A DNA stretch of 64,000 nucleotides from an uncultured Alphaproteobacteria bacterium. Lineage in GTDB: Bacteria; Pseudomonadota; Alphaproteobacteria; UBA6615. Positions 8,183 to 17,595 of the stretch are shown here, in pieces; positions within the stretch are counted from its first letter, which is position 1, and each line of letters opens with the position of its first letter. Below the pieces are notes generated by a model that was given only the letters and a program-made list of their open reading frames with translations, was not told the origin of the DNA and made no database searches. Position numbers and translations under genes: made by a program. The DNA lies in the NCBI GenBank assembly GCA_943787745.1, contig CALSNJ010000002.1, positions 632,125 to 696,124 of the forward strand, given 5' to 3'.

Positions 8183-9103
8183 TTGGACCACAGCTTGTCA
8201 GAAGACACGACATTACCCGCATCTCCGATACACCCACAAACCGTCGTGGCGATCGCGTGGATGGTTCTGGCCAGTCTCGTCGCGGTGACAACCCACGGAA
8301 TGATCCGGCATGTCGCGACGACGGACATGCACCCGTTTCAGGTTACCTTTTTCTACAATCTGTTCACGATCGCGATCATCGTTCCACTCGTCGTGCGCGG
8401 CGGGGTGGGAGTTCTGCGCACCCGACGACACGGCATGATGTTTGTTCGTGCCGTGCTGCACCTGTCCTCGATGCTGTTGTTCTTTGTTGGACTGACCCTG
8501 ATGCCGCTTGCAACAGCCAGCGCGCTGACATTTCTTGCTCCGCTATTTGCTGTCCTGCTGGCTGCAATTTTTCTGAGAGAAGGTTTCACACCAAGACGCG
8601 TGGTCGCATTGATCATAGGTTTTTCCGGGATGCTGATCATCGTGCGACCAGATCCGGCTTCACTGGATCAAGGCGCGCTCGTACTCGTCGGCGCGGCACT
8701 CTTGTGGGGGGCCGTGCTGGTCATCATCAAAGTCCTGAGTCGAACAGAATCCAGTGCAACGACCACTGCCTGGATGGCTCTCATGATGGCGCCTTTGGCA
8801 CTCCTGCCTGCAATTCCCTATTGGGCGCCTCCAAGCCTCTATCAGCTTGGCTGGCTGGCACTGGCGGGGGTATTGGGCGCGTTTGCCCAATGGGCGATGA
8901 CTCAGGCGCTTAAAACGGGTTCGACCAATGCTGTCATGCCAATTGATTTTCTGCGCCTGGTCTGGGGCGCGCTCATCGGCCTGGCTGTCTTCGATGAGAT
9001 ACCCGACATATTCACCTGGCTGGGAGGGGCCGTTATTTTCGGGTCATCTGTCTGGCTGACATGGCGCGAACGGCAGGTAAACCTGAAAGAGCAGGTCGAC
9101 TAA
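8183..9103 (+). CDS. EamA/DMT family transporter
   Basis: About 306 residues with ten hydrophobic segments in two EamA repeats (about 22-150 and 165-295), the usual inner-membrane drug/metabolite exporter layout. The final segment VWLTWRERQ fits the family end. The start is uncertain: only TTG codons at 8183 and 8195 precede the first helix, and the nearest ATG (8261) lies inside it. The stop overlaps the convergent PilZ gene by 4 bases (shared CTAA). Substrate unknown. Confidence 0.85.
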   Translation: MDHSLSEDTTLPASPIHPQTVVAIAWMVLASLVAVTTHGMIRHVATTDMHPFQVTFFYNLFTIAIIVPLVVRGGVGVLRTRRHGMMFVRAVLHLSSMLLFFVGLTLMPLATASALTFLAPLFAVLLAAIFLREGFTPRRVVALIIGFSGMLIIVRPDPASLDQGALVLVGAALLWGAVLVIIKVLSRTESSATTTAWMALMMAPLALLPAIPYWAPPSLYQLGWLALAGVLGAFAQWAMTQALKTGSTNAVMPIDFLRLVWGALIGLAVFDEIPDIFTWLGGAVIFGSSVWLTWRERQVNLKEQVD

Positions 9104-9462
9104 CTTGTCTTCACGCGCTGGTCGCGATGCAATATCAGGTCCTGAATAACATCGAATGCCAGTCCCGACAGCTCGATGAAGTTCCCGCCAAACCGGCCTT
9201 TTTTGGTGTCGACCGACGTGATCTCAACCAGAAGCAACAGGCTTCGGTCCTTGAAATCCGTGAAGCGAAGTTCAGCCCGCCCTCCGAGTTCCGGCCAGGT
9301 TGATCGGTCGTGCCTCTCGAAAGCCCCCTCGGCACCGAAACCAGACAATCCAATATCGAGAATATCGATATCCTGCCCGTCCAGAGAGGCAGTGATAATC
9401 ACAGCGCGACGTCGATCACGGCGCCGTTCTTCTTCAATATGCGCAATGACACGTGACGACAT
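9100..9462 (-). CDS. PilZ domain protein, probable c-di-GMP receptor
   Basis: 120 residues consisting of little but a PilZ domain. The basic RxxxR-type motif is present as EERRRDRRR (residues 11-19), and the second element appears as GLSGFG around 38-43, where the usual Asp/Asn is Gly. Strands ending in LVEITSVDTKKGRFGGNFIEL complete the small barrel. Single-domain PilZ proteins bind cyclic di-GMP and act on motility, adhesion or polysaccharide machinery, but no such genes adjoin it. The gene is convergent with the DMT exporter and overlaps its stop. Confidence 0.8.
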   Translation of the reverse strand: MSSRVIAHIEEERRRDRRRAVIITASLDGQDIDILDIGLSGFGAEGAFERHDRSTWPELGGRAELRFTDFKDRSLLLLVEITSVDTKKGRFGGNFIELSGLAFDVIQDLILHRDQRVKTS

Positions 9463-9613
9463 GGTTCACCAAAAGTTGGGTTGCGTAACCTGACCTTGCG
9501 ACACCAACCCTTAAACAAGGCTGAACACACACGGTATTACAGCGCGCTGATGACTTTCCACACGACCTCCGACATAACCAACTCAGACACATTCAAACGA
9601 TCAGGCGCAGTCC

Positions 9614-10852
9614 ATGGTGAAAGTCATTGTTCAGATGTACCCGGTCATGCCGTCGGCTTCGGAAGCCGAACGTATGGCCATGCGCCCCATCGGCCGAAAC
9701 GCTGAGCTGTTTCAGCAAACCTTGCGCGGCTGGTGCGACATCGTGGAGGAGGCCGACAGGCTTGGTCTTTGGGGCGTCACCGCGATCGAACACCATTTCC
9801 ACTCCGAAGGTTACGAAGTCAGCCCAAACCCCGGTGTGATGAACGCATTCTGGGGGGCGCGAACAAACAATATCCGGGTAGGTCAACTTGGCTATGTGAT
9901 GACGACGCACAACCCGATCCGAGTGGCCGAAGAGACGGCAATGCTCGATCATCTGACGGAGGGTCGGTGCTTTGTCGGTTTTTCACGCGGCTTCCAGTCC
10001 CGCTGGACTGATGTCATTGGCCAGCATGTCGGCGCGAAAGCGACAAGGTCAGATGGCAGCGATGACGACCTTCTGAATCGGGAAATTTTCGAAGAAGCCG
10101 TCGAAATCGTTCTAAAAGCCTGGACCGAGGAAAGTATCGAGCACAATTCCCCACGCTGGCAGATACCCTATCCGCATGACACAGGACTGAAAGACTGGTT
10201 CATGTCGCCATGGACCGAAAAGCTCGGGGCACATGGAGAGATTGGCCCCGAGGGTGAGGTGCGTCGCGTGAGTGTTGTGCCCGCGCCTTATACGAAACCC
10301 CATCCGCCGGTTTTCATCGCTTCAAACGCCAGCCAGGAGACAGTCGAGTACGCCGGCAAACATGGCTTTATCCCGGCGTATTTCTCACATATGGACAAGG
10401 TCGCCGATTACGGCCCGGCCTATGTCAACGCCGCGGCCCGCGCCGGCCACAAATTTGGGCTCGGCCAGAACCAGGCCATCGTCCGGATGCCGCGCATTGC
10501 CGATACCATGGCCGATGCCCGACAGGCTGTGGCCAATTACGACGGCATGATCTTCAAACACTTCTACGAGAACTTCCTGCCACTCGCATTCCGCGAAAAA
10601 ATCAGCGTGACCCCCGAGACACCCTTTGAAGACCTGGTCGACCCGATGATCGACACGGGCCTGTTTGTACCGGGATCGGCCAGCGAAGTGCGCGATCAGT
10701 TTGTCGCCCAGTGGAAACACCTGCCGGCTGAATACGTCATCCTGATCTATCACTTCGCCCAGCAGCCGAAGGAAAGCGTGATCGCCAACCTCAAGCTCTT
10801 CATGGACGAGGTCAAACCAGCCCTCGATGAACTCACTGATTACGAAGACTAG
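9614..10852 (+). CDS. LLM class flavin-dependent monooxygenase
   Basis: 412 residues of the luciferase-like (F420/FMN) TIM-barrel family. Typical features are AIEHHFHSEGYEVSPNP near the N-terminus, RVGQLGYVMTTHNPIRVAEETAMLDHLTEGR, and PYTKPHPPVFIASNASQETVEYAGKHG before the C-terminal insertion. These FMN-dependent enzymes hydroxylate or cleave C-N, C-S and related bonds with a partner flavin reductase; no reductase gene is in this window. The stop shares CTAG with the convergent formamidase-family gene. It is one of three LLM enzymes in the window, and the only one not beside an amidohydrolase of the HHH type. Confidence 0.88.
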   Translation: MVKVIVQMYPVMPSASEAERMAMRPIGRNAELFQQTLRGWCDIVEEADRLGLWGVTAIEHHFHSEGYEVSPNPGVMNAFWGARTNNIRVGQLGYVMTTHNPIRVAEETAMLDHLTEGRCFVGFSRGFQSRWTDVIGQHVGAKATRSDGSDDDLLNREIFEEAVEIVLKAWTEESIEHNSPRWQIPYPHDTGLKDWFMSPWTEKLGAHGEIGPEGEVRRVSVVPAPYTKPHPPVFIASNASQETVEYAGKHGFIPAYFSHMDKVADYGPAYVNAAARAGHKFGLGQNQAIVRMPRIADTMADARQAVANYDGMIFKHFYENFLPLAFREKISVTPETPFEDLVDPMIDTGLFVPGSASEVRDQFVAQWKHLPAEYVILIYHFAQQPKESVIANLKLFMDEVKPALDELTDYED

Positions 10853-11853
10853 AGGCGCTTGCCGACAGCGTCACTCGCGCCGTGAAGCGCCGCCTTGGGC
10901 AACATCACATGGCAACCCTTGTTGATATTCACCAATTGGGAAACCCGGACATCCGCAGCGAGGCTGCACAGCGAATAGGCGTCTTCGCGTGACAGGTTGG
11001 TGCGTTCACAGATCAGTTTGATCATCTCGCGCAGCCCCTGTTTTGCCGCATCATCAAGATCCTGATCGATGCCAATCGTAATGTAGTGGGTGTCGGTCTC
11101 GGCCCGCGGCATGGTGTGGGACAGATCTTTGCGCACATGGAACTCGAACGTACCAATCAACGCGGTCTCAGCGGCCGACAGACAACTTTCACCATCACCC
11201 TGCAGCGCATGACCGTCACCGGTCTGGAAGTTCGCCCCCGGCACAAACACCGGTAGATAAAGCGTCGAACCAGGCCCGAGCTCCTTGATGTCGAGGTTGC
11301 CACCATGCGGCTGCGGCACGATGGAGGTAATCGGTCCCCATTCGGGTGGTGGCGACACACCCATCACGCCAAAGAACGGATTGCAGGGCAACTCGACGCC
11401 CCAGGGCAGGGTTGCAACCATACTGTCGCGATCCAGCGGAATATTGATTACGCGCCGGACCGGAAAATCTTCGGGAAGGGCGCCTTTCAGGGGCATCATC
11501 ATATTCCACGCCCAGTCCTGGCGCAGTTTCACATCAATGATACGCACTTCCAGCACGTCTCCGGGTTCCGCACCCTTGACCGCGACCGGGCCGGTCATGA
11601 TGTGGCCGGGCAGGATTGGCTTGTTGGACGCGATGAATGCTTCATGGTCGGGCAGCAGGTTTTCACGTGCCCCATCGGGAAGTTGATCGGGACCTCCGGA
11701 GATCGTTTCGATCGTAACCCGGTCACCGGATTCAACTTCGAGAACGGGTTCGAATTCAGATGAGAAAGCGCCCCAGCGCAAGTTCTCGGGCTTAGATGTC
11801 AGCAGATGTTCTGTGGCCACGTTGCTTTCCCCCGCACATGAATTTTCATCCAT
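10849..11853 (-). CDS. Acetamidase/formamidase family protein
   Basis: About 334 residues of the FmdA/AmdA family, which hydrolyses formamide or short amides to ammonia and the acid. Conserved parts include ESGDRVTIETISGGP, NKPILPGHIMTGPVAVKGAEPGDVLEVRI, and PGSTLYLPVFVPGANFQTGDGHALQGDGE. ATG 11853 is preferred; a GTG three codons earlier is possible and neither has a clear ribosome site. An SDR gene lies 38 bases upstream on the same strand and may be co-transcribed. The convergent LLM monooxygenase could release amide-type products, but that link is inference. Confidence 0.88.
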   Translation of the reverse strand: MDENSCAGESNVATEHLLTSKPENLRWGAFSSEFEPVLEVESGDRVTIETISGGPDQLPDGARENLLPDHEAFIASNKPILPGHIMTGPVAVKGAEPGDVLEVRIIDVKLRQDWAWNMMMPLKGALPEDFPVRRVINIPLDRDSMVATLPWGVELPCNPFFGVMGVSPPPEWGPITSIVPQPHGGNLDIKELGPGSTLYLPVFVPGANFQTGDGHALQGDGESCLSAAETALIGTFEFHVRKDLSHTMPRAETDTHYITIGIDQDLDDAAKQGLREMIKLICERTNLSREDAYSLCSLAADVRVSQLVNINKGCHVMLPKAALHGASDAVGKRL

Positions 11854-11890
11854 TGTGTCCACCCGCGTTCAGGTGGGCAAGGGGTCAGCG

Positions 11891-12649
11891 CTACATCGCT
11901 GAAACACCGCCATCGAGCACCATTTCAGCACCCGTCATAAATCGGGATTCATCCGAGGCGAGATAGACAACAGCCAACGCCACATCATCGGGCGTGCCAA
12001 CAATGCCCAGTGGAATCTGGCGCGCCAGCTTGTCGAGGCCTTCCGCGCGCGTGCCGGTCTTGAGCAAGTTGTCGAGTATCGGCGTATCGACAAAAGCCGG
12101 ATGCACCGAGTTGCAGCGGATCTTATTCTTCTCTCGTGCACAATGCAGCGCAACAGACTTCGTAAGATGACGTACCGCAGCCTTTGCCGAATTGTAGGCT
12201 GCAAGATTGTGGCCCGCGATAATACCTGAAATCGACGAGATATTTACAATCGACCCGCCTCCCGAAGCCGCGATATGTCGGATCGCGTATTTGCAACCAA
12301 GGAACACGCTGTCGAGATCAAGCGCATGCAAACCCCGCCAGTCTTCGAGAGACGTATCCTCAACCGATCCGGTGATTGCAGTCCCGGCACAGTTCACGAG
12401 CACATGCAGGCCGCCCAGTTGTTTTGTGGTGACATCCAGCACCGAAATCCAGGCTTCCTCGTTCGTGACATCATGAGCGACTGCCATCGCTCCACTGCCA
12501 ATTTCCGCCGCGACGCGTTCTGCACCTTCTGCATTGATATCGGTCACAACGACCTGCGCACCTTGATGTGCAAGCATGATGGCGGTCGCGCGACCAATTC
12601 CCGATGCTCCACCGGTTACCAATGCGACCTTGCCGTCGACCCGTTTCAT
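11891..12649 (-). CDS. SDR family NAD(P)-dependent oxidoreductase
   Basis: 252-residue classical SDR with TGGASGIG at 12-19, NCAG at 86-89, Ser138/139 and Tyr152-NSA-Lys156. VTDIN after the second strand (Asp37) suggests NAD(H). The C-terminal [16 protein letters not shown] is the standard family ending. It precedes the formamidase-family gene on the minus strand by 38 bases, and is divergent from the GNAT gene. Substrate unknown. Confidence 0.88.
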   Translation of the reverse strand: MKRVDGKVALVTGGASGIGRATAIMLAHQGAQVVVTDINAEGAERVAAEIGSGAMAVAHDVTNEEAWISVLDVTTKQLGGLHVLVNCAGTAITGSVEDTSLEDWRGLHALDLDSVFLGCKYAIRHIAASGGGSIVNISSISGIIAGHNLAAYNSAKAAVRHLTKSVALHCAREKNKIRCNSVHPAFVDTPILDNLLKTGTRAEGLDKLARQIPLGIVGTPDDVALAVVYLASDESRFMTGAEMVLDGGVSAM

Positions 12650-12693
12650 TTGTCACAACCTCCACTACGATCCATGCCATCAAACCCGGCCAT

Positions 12694-13245
12694 ATGAACA
12701 CGATGCAACCCATCATCACAGAACGTCTTAAGCTGCGTCCATTCGAACGCACCGATGAAGAAGCAGCATTCGCGTTTTTCAGTGACCCCGAGGTGATGCG
12801 GTTCAGCCTGAATGGCCCCCATAGCTCACGCAAGCCAACCGAAGACTTTATCGTTACCAACATCAACCGGCAGGATCGTCAGGGATATTCGATCTGGGCC
12901 GTCGTGGAACAGGAAACCGGAACCGTGATCGGCATGTGCGGTCTGGCTGAGTTTGGGCACGGCGTTCCGGGTATTGAATTGGCGTATCGATTGCGATGCG
13001 ACAGATGGGGGCAGGGCTATGCCAGCGAAGCTGCGCGGGGTGCCATTGAATATAGCTTTACTGAATCAAAGCTGGAGCGGCTGATCGCAGCGGTTGAACC
13101 CGCGAACATCGCATCAGTGCATGTACTTGAGAAAATCGGTTTTGTGAGAGTCTCGCGTCGCACTGTCGCGGGCAAGGATGCATTCCTGCTCGAACTGACT
13201 CGTGACGACTGGCTTTCCAGTCAAATTTCCGACCAACGAAGCTAG
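12694..13245 (+). CDS. GNAT family N-acetyltransferase
   Basis: 183 residues from ATG 12694 (a second ATG at 12703 also fits). It begins IITERLKLRPFERTDEEAAFAFF, typical of the RimJ/RimL-like GNAT branch, and has the acetyl-CoA motif in RCDRWGQGYASEAARGAIEYSF plus NIASVHVLEKIGFV. Acetyl acceptor unknown. It is divergent from the SDR gene with 44 bases between them, and its stop overlaps the convergent sulfur dioxygenase gene by 4 bases (CTAG). Confidence 0.85.
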   Translation: MNTMQPIITERLKLRPFERTDEEAAFAFFSDPEVMRFSLNGPHSSRKPTEDFIVTNINRQDRQGYSIWAVVEQETGTVIGMCGLAEFGHGVPGIELAYRLRCDRWGQGYASEAARGAIEYSFTESKLERLIAAVEPANIASVHVLEKIGFVRVSRRTVAGKDAFLLELTRDDWLSSQISDQRS

Positions 13246-14276
13246 GACAAGGGGCCCTTTGCGGCCTTCCACGCTTCCATACCGCCGGACAAATGGCACG
13301 CGTCCGTGATGCCCGCACCGAGCGCCGCTTCGACTGCCATGGCAGAGCGTTCACCGAATGCACAGTAGAAAACAATCTGACGTTCCGAACTTCGCGCCAG
13401 TTCATACAACAACCCACCAGGATTTATATTCTCTTCGAGGTCAGGGTAGGGGGCGTGGACCGAACCCGGAATAATCCCGTTCTTTTTCCGTTCAGCGTCG
13501 TCGCGCAAATCGACAAGAATCAATGAGGGGTCCAGAACTTTTGTGACACCTTCGCGGCAATCTACCGACAACCCCATTTTCTCGAGATCATCCTGACGCA
13601 AACCGATTTTCAGGTTTGCCGGGACAGCTACGTCCATCATTTTCGGATTGGCGAGATTCAGGCCTTCCATGATCTCGATATACTCAGCCTCCGAGGATAC
13701 CTGCAGACGCGGATTGCACATGCGCTCTTCAGCGATCGTACTGACGGTATCGCCCTTGTAGTCATGCGCCGGAAAAACGAGCGTGTCGTCAGGGAGTTTG
13801 AGCAGTTTGTTGAAGATAGAATCGTACTGCGCGGCAGCGTTGCCGTTTTGGAAATCGGTTCGGCCTGTGCCGCGAATGAGCAGTGTGTCACCCGTGAACA
13901 CGCGATCGTCCAGCATGAAGCTATAGGAATCATCCGTGTGGCCGGGCGTGTAAATCACATCGAGGGCCAAGCCTTCGACATCAATCTTGTCGCCCTCGCT
14001 GACCCGCATGGACACCACATCCACACCGCTCTGTTCTCCCATGACCGTAATACAGCGCGTCGTGTCCCGCAGCGCACCAAGACCGGTGATGTGGTCCGCA
14101 TGGACATGGGTGTCGACGGCCTTGATCAGTCGAAGGTCGAGGTCTTCAAGAAGCTGGATATATCTGTCGACCTTTTCGAGAACCGGGTCGATGATCAGGG
14201 CTTCACCACCAAGGCGGCTGGCCAACAGATAGGTGTAGGTGCTCGATTCACCGTCAAAAAGCTGGCGAAAGATCAT
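13242..14276 (-). CDS. Persulfide dioxygenase-rhodanese fusion (ETHE1-like)
   Basis: 344 residues from ATG 14276, chosen because homologs begin MIFRQLFD; an in-frame ATG exists at 14294. The N-terminal metallo-beta-lactamase domain has the mononuclear-iron persulfide dioxygenase pattern THVHADH (His57, His59, Asp61, His62), GHTDDS (His113), TGDTLLIRGTGRTDF, and PAHDY (His171). The C-terminal 110 residues form a rhodanese domain with the active-site loop FYCAFGERS (Cys305). Fusions of this kind oxidise glutathione persulfide to sulfite and move sulfane sulfur, detoxifying sulfide. The sulfurtransferase and cysteine genes at 35-39 kb and the sulfite-oxidase-like gene at 47 kb suit such a role but are not adjacent. 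Confidence 0.88.
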   Translation of the reverse strand: MIFRQLFDGESSTYTYLLASRLGGEALIIDPVLEKVDRYIQLLEDLDLRLIKAVDTHVHADHITGLGALRDTTRCITVMGEQSGVDVVSMRVSEGDKIDVEGLALDVIYTPGHTDDSYSFMLDDRVFTGDTLLIRGTGRTDFQNGNAAAQYDSIFNKLLKLPDDTLVFPAHDYKGDTVSTIAEERMCNPRLQVSSEAEYIEIMEGLNLANPKMMDVAVPANLKIGLRQDDLEKMGLSVDCREGVTKVLDPSLILVDLRDDAERKKNGIIPGSVHAPYPDLEENINPGGLLYELARSSERQIVFYCAFGERSAMAVEAALGAGITDACHLSGGMEAWKAAKGPLS

Positions 14277-14381
14277 TCCTGTGCGTTCCTTCATTCAGAC
14301 CAATTCACACTTATAATACGTGAAATAGCCGACGAATGTGCGCCTAATTTACCGGAACGTTCTTTTCAAGCCGCTTGCGGC

Positions 14382-15287
14382 TCAGAGGCTGTAAAATGTT
14401 GTCGCCGTATCGTGGAAAAACTTTCGATTTTCCTCTTCCGAACGGTCCGCAAGAACCTTCTTCTGCATGGCCGTGTAGTCATCAAATGACGTCCACATCG
14501 CCTCAACAGGGAAGTTGCTGCCAAAGAAACAACGATCCGCACCGAACATGTCGAGCGCTGTATTAGCCGAGATATCCATGACAGCTTCATCGAGCTTGCG
14601 CGTATAGGTGTTCAGGCCAGAGACCTTGATGGACACATTCTCGCACGGCACCAGAACCTTCAAGGCATCGCGCCACTCGGTGACAGCAGAATCGTCAGTT
14701 GCTGTCAGCATTCCAGCATGCACGAGGCAGATATTCAGGTTCGCAGCTTCCTTCGCCAGCATCGCAAGGTCTTCGAACTGCTGGACATAGCCCTGAAAAT
14801 CAAACGTCAGATTACGGTCGGACAGAACCGAAAGGCCGCGCCGGAAGCTCGTTGACAGGCAGAAGTCCTGGCGATCTACAAAACGCCAGTATTCATTGGT
14901 CGGGTGCCAGTACACCTGCTGCCGGATTCCACGCAGATTGGCGTGTTCCATATGCCCATCGAGGACCGCCTCAAGATTAGGGTCTGTCAGATCCGCATGG
15001 CCGACAATACCGTTGGGATATCCATGTTCATCGGCAATCGCCTGCAAGCCGGAGGTTTCATCGACCGGGCGCGAAATATCGAAATTGGCCTGCACATGGA
15101 CCGATTTGACGACATTGTGGGTCGCGAAGTCCGTCTTTAGATCCTCGATCTGATATTCGGTCTTCAGCGCCGTCCAGTCATCACCGAAGATCATTGGCCG
15201 CATTGGCCGATTCATCCAGGGGTAGTTTTTCAGATCCCAGAACAGGTGGTGGTGGGAATCAACAACAGGACCATCGTAGAGCGGCAT
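14382..15287 (-). CDS. Amidohydrolase family protein (TIM-barrel metal hydrolase)
   Basis: 301 residues; ATG 15287 is chosen because AAGGAG sits 7 bases before it. It starts PLYDGPVVDSHHHLFWDLKN, the amidohydrolase_2 metal-binding signature, and has HVQANFD, ICLVHAGM and CFFGSNFPVEA at the expected later positions. Relatives act on lactones, carboxylates or amides. The LLM monooxygenase gene lies 26 bases upstream on the same strand, so the pair is probably one transcript. A paralog at 48122-49018 is arranged the same way with another LLM gene, and both begin with the same DSHHHL motif. Substrate unknown. Confidence 0.86.
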   Translation of the reverse strand: MPLYDGPVVDSHHHLFWDLKNYPWMNRPMRPMIFGDDWTALKTEYQIEDLKTDFATHNVVKSVHVQANFDISRPVDETSGLQAIADEHGYPNGIVGHADLTDPNLEAVLDGHMEHANLRGIRQQVYWHPTNEYWRFVDRQDFCLSTSFRRGLSVLSDRNLTFDFQGYVQQFEDLAMLAKEAANLNICLVHAGMLTATDDSAVTEWRDALKVLVPCENVSIKVSGLNTYTRKLDEAVMDISANTALDMFGADRCFFGSNFPVEAMWTSFDDYTAMQKKVLADRSEEENRKFFHDTATTFYSL

Positions 15288-15313
15288 GAACAAACTCCTT
15301 GGGTGGCACTTCG

Positions 15314-16411
15314 TTATTCGCCGAGTGCCGCATTGACCTTGGGCATGACCTCGGTGGCCATGAGCTCCATCGAACGCCGGGCGAGGGGAATGTCCGCCCA
15401 GTCGTGGCCTGTATACATCAAGGTGCCATAGGGTCCCACAATTTCGCGATGGGCGAGTATCTGTTCGACCACGGAATCGACATCGCCAGCAATCACCTGA
15501 GTGTCGAGTGAATGCCGGACCGAAACTTCCTCATCGGGTTGGTCGGGATGCGATTTGAATAGCGCCAACCCCTGAGCCCCGCGTCCGCGCGCGACCTTCT
15601 TCATCAGATTGCTGTAGTAAAATCCATAGGGCCCGTCTTCGCTGCGGGCATAGGCAGCCGCATCATCGCCGTCGTCACAGACCATAATGCTTTTGGCAAT
15701 CCGCCAGAGCGAGGGGTCTTCGGGCAAGCCTGCATTGCGCTGTCCCTCAAGGAATTTGGGCAGATGCGTGGCCACCCAGTGATCCTGCACATAGTTGGAC
15801 GAAACGCCGGTCCAGCCGCGTTCGGCCGCAGCGGTGATCCCCTTGGAGTAGGGGGCAAGGGCAGTAAAGACGATCGGCGGATGGGGCTGCTGCAACGGCT
15901 GTTTCACGATCCCCTGACCGATCTCGGGAAACAGCGTGCGCTCGGTCGACGTCTTGTAGTGCTTGCCTTCCAGATTATAGGGGGCTTCGCCACTCCAGAT
16001 CGCGAGCACCTGATCGATCGCCTCGACCATCTTTTCATTCTTGTCGAGGTCGAGATTTCCAAAAACCTCAATGTCAGACGGCAGACCACCCGGACCAATG
16101 CCCATAATCAGGCGACCATCGAGGAGGTGATCCATCATTGCGACCTGCGCTGCGACATGGACAGGATGATAGCTCGGCATATTGATCACACCCGTGCCGA
16201 GTTTGATCTGCTTGGTCTTCTCGATCAGGGTTGCCAGAAAGATCATGCAACTGGTGATCGGCTCGGCCAGATCGGTCATGTGTTCACCGACAAATGCCTC
16301 ACAATAGCCAAGTTCATCCGCAAGGATGACGGCATCCTGATCTTCTTTCAGGACCTCGCGATAGTCGCGATCGATCGGATGGACGGGCTGGGTAAAAAAT
16401 CCAAGCTTCAT
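15314..16411 (-). CDS. LLM class flavin-dependent monooxygenase
   Basis: 365-residue luciferase-like monooxygenase starting MKLGFFTQPVHP, with CEAFVGEHMTDLAEPITS, LGTGVINMPSYHPVHVAAQVAMMDHLLDGR and GIGPGGLPSDIEVFG, all standard for the family. It is the first gene of a minus-strand set followed by the amidohydrolase and then the persulfide dioxygenase. FMN-dependent oxidation of a carbon-heteroatom substrate followed by hydrolysis by the neighbour is a plausible two-step path, but no substrate is evident. Divergent from the mltB-like gene with about 185 bases between. Confidence 0.88.
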   Translation of the reverse strand: MKLGFFTQPVHPIDRDYREVLKEDQDAVILADELGYCEAFVGEHMTDLAEPITSCMIFLATLIEKTKQIKLGTGVINMPSYHPVHVAAQVAMMDHLLDGRLIMGIGPGGLPSDIEVFGNLDLDKNEKMVEAIDQVLAIWSGEAPYNLEGKHYKTSTERTLFPEIGQGIVKQPLQQPHPPIVFTALAPYSKGITAAAERGWTGVSSNYVQDHWVATHLPKFLEGQRNAGLPEDPSLWRIAKSIMVCDDGDDAAAYARSEDGPYGFYYSNLMKKVARGRGAQGLALFKSHPDQPDEEVSVRHSLDTQVIAGDVDSVVEQILAHREIVGPYGTLMYTGHDWADIPLARRSMELMATEVMPKVNAALGE

Positions 16412-16597
16412 AACGTGGTTCCTGAAAGGGAGTTCAATGATGGTGCCAATTGAAACACAACCTCAACATCGGGTCGCGTGTCGAAACGGAATAGAACCTG
16501 CGCGCCACAATCATCTGTCTCCCAAATACAAACATCGTGAATTGCCCGACGCGGATTCACTGTGGCACGGCTTAGACGTGAAACTGAACGATCTGAG

Positions 16598-17581
16598 ATG
16601 GTTATGAAACGCACTTTCCTGAAGTTGACCCTGATCGCAGTCGGATTCCTGCTCCCTGGGCATGCGTTCGCCGAGCCAGATGCGAAGTTCATCGAATGGC
16701 TTGATGGTGTGCGCACTGAAGCACGGGCCAGCGGAATCAGCGAGACAATCCTCGACCAAAGCCTGACCGGCGTCGAACCAATCCCACGTATAATTGAGCT
16801 GGATCGAAATCAGCCCGAAAGTACCATTACCTTTACCCAGTACATCGACCGTATCGTCAACGCGACGCGCGTCAAAAAAGGCCGGGCGCTTTACGACAAA
16901 CACCGTGTCATTCTGGATCAGGTTGGCGCCGAATTCGGTGTGCAGCCACGTTTCATTGTGGCGCTTTGGGGTATCGAAACAAATTTTGGCGGATTTACCG
17001 GCGGCTTTCCCGTCGTCAGCGCGCTGGCAACGCTCGCCTATGATGGTCGCCGTAGCGAGTACTTCCGCAGCGAATTGATGAAGGCTCTCCAGATCCTCGA
17101 AGAAGGTCATATCGCACCGAAAGATATGAAGGGCAGTTGGGCTGGCGCGATGGGCCAAAGCCAGTTCATGCCATCGAGTTTTCTGGCTTACGCCCATGAT
17201 CATGACGGTGACGGTGCCAAAGATATCTGGAACACACAGGCCGATGTCTTTGCATCGGCGGCCAACTACCTCAAAGGTGTCGGATGGAACGACGACCTGA
17301 CATGGGGTCGAGAGGTGAGGGTCCCAGAGGGATTTGATGCCTCGCAGGCCTCGCTCGATGTCGTTCGGTCCATCGCGGAATGGCAGCAACTCGGCGTCCG
17401 CAGGGTGGACGGCACAAACCTGCCCGCAAGGGATATTCAGGCCTCAATTATTCTTCCCGGTGGCCCCGGGCAGCCAGCCTTTATGATCTACGACAACTAC
17501 CGCGCAACGTTGCGCTGGAACCGGTCACACTACTTTGCAACGGCCGTCGGTCTTCTCTCAGACCGAATCGCCTATCGTTAG
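16598..17581 (+). CDS. Lytic murein transglycosylase, MltB family
   Basis: 327 residues from ATG 16598 with a signal peptide (KRTFLKLTLIAVGFLLPGHAFA). The SLT_2 domain is complete; the catalytic acid is Glu127 in ALWGIETNFGGFTG, followed by MGQSQFMPSSFLAYA. The enzyme cleaves peptidoglycan glycan strands to 1,6-anhydro sugars in the periplasm. The usual C-terminal peptidoglycan-binding domain is absent. It heads the wall group with rlpA and dacA-like genes directly downstream. Confidence 0.9.
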   Translation: MVMKRTFLKLTLIAVGFLLPGHAFAEPDAKFIEWLDGVRTEARASGISETILDQSLTGVEPIPRIIELDRNQPESTITFTQYIDRIVNATRVKKGRALYDKHRVILDQVGAEFGVQPRFIVALWGIETNFGGFTGGFPVVSALATLAYDGRRSEYFRSELMKALQILEEGHIAPKDMKGSWAGAMGQSQFMPSSFLAYAHDHDGDGAKDIWNTQADVFASAANYLKGVGWNDDLTWGREVRVPEGFDASQASLDVVRSIAEWQQLGVRRVDGTNLPARDIQASIILPGGPGQPAFMIYDNYRATLRWNRSHYFATAVGLLSDRIAYR

Positions 17582-17595
17582 GCTAGAAATCAGGG

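Noticed and set aside
8170-8913. 247-codon plus-strand ORF over the DMT gene
   Set aside because: Alternative frame of an obvious ten-helix transporter; product is Arg/His/Ser-rich as expected of a shadow.
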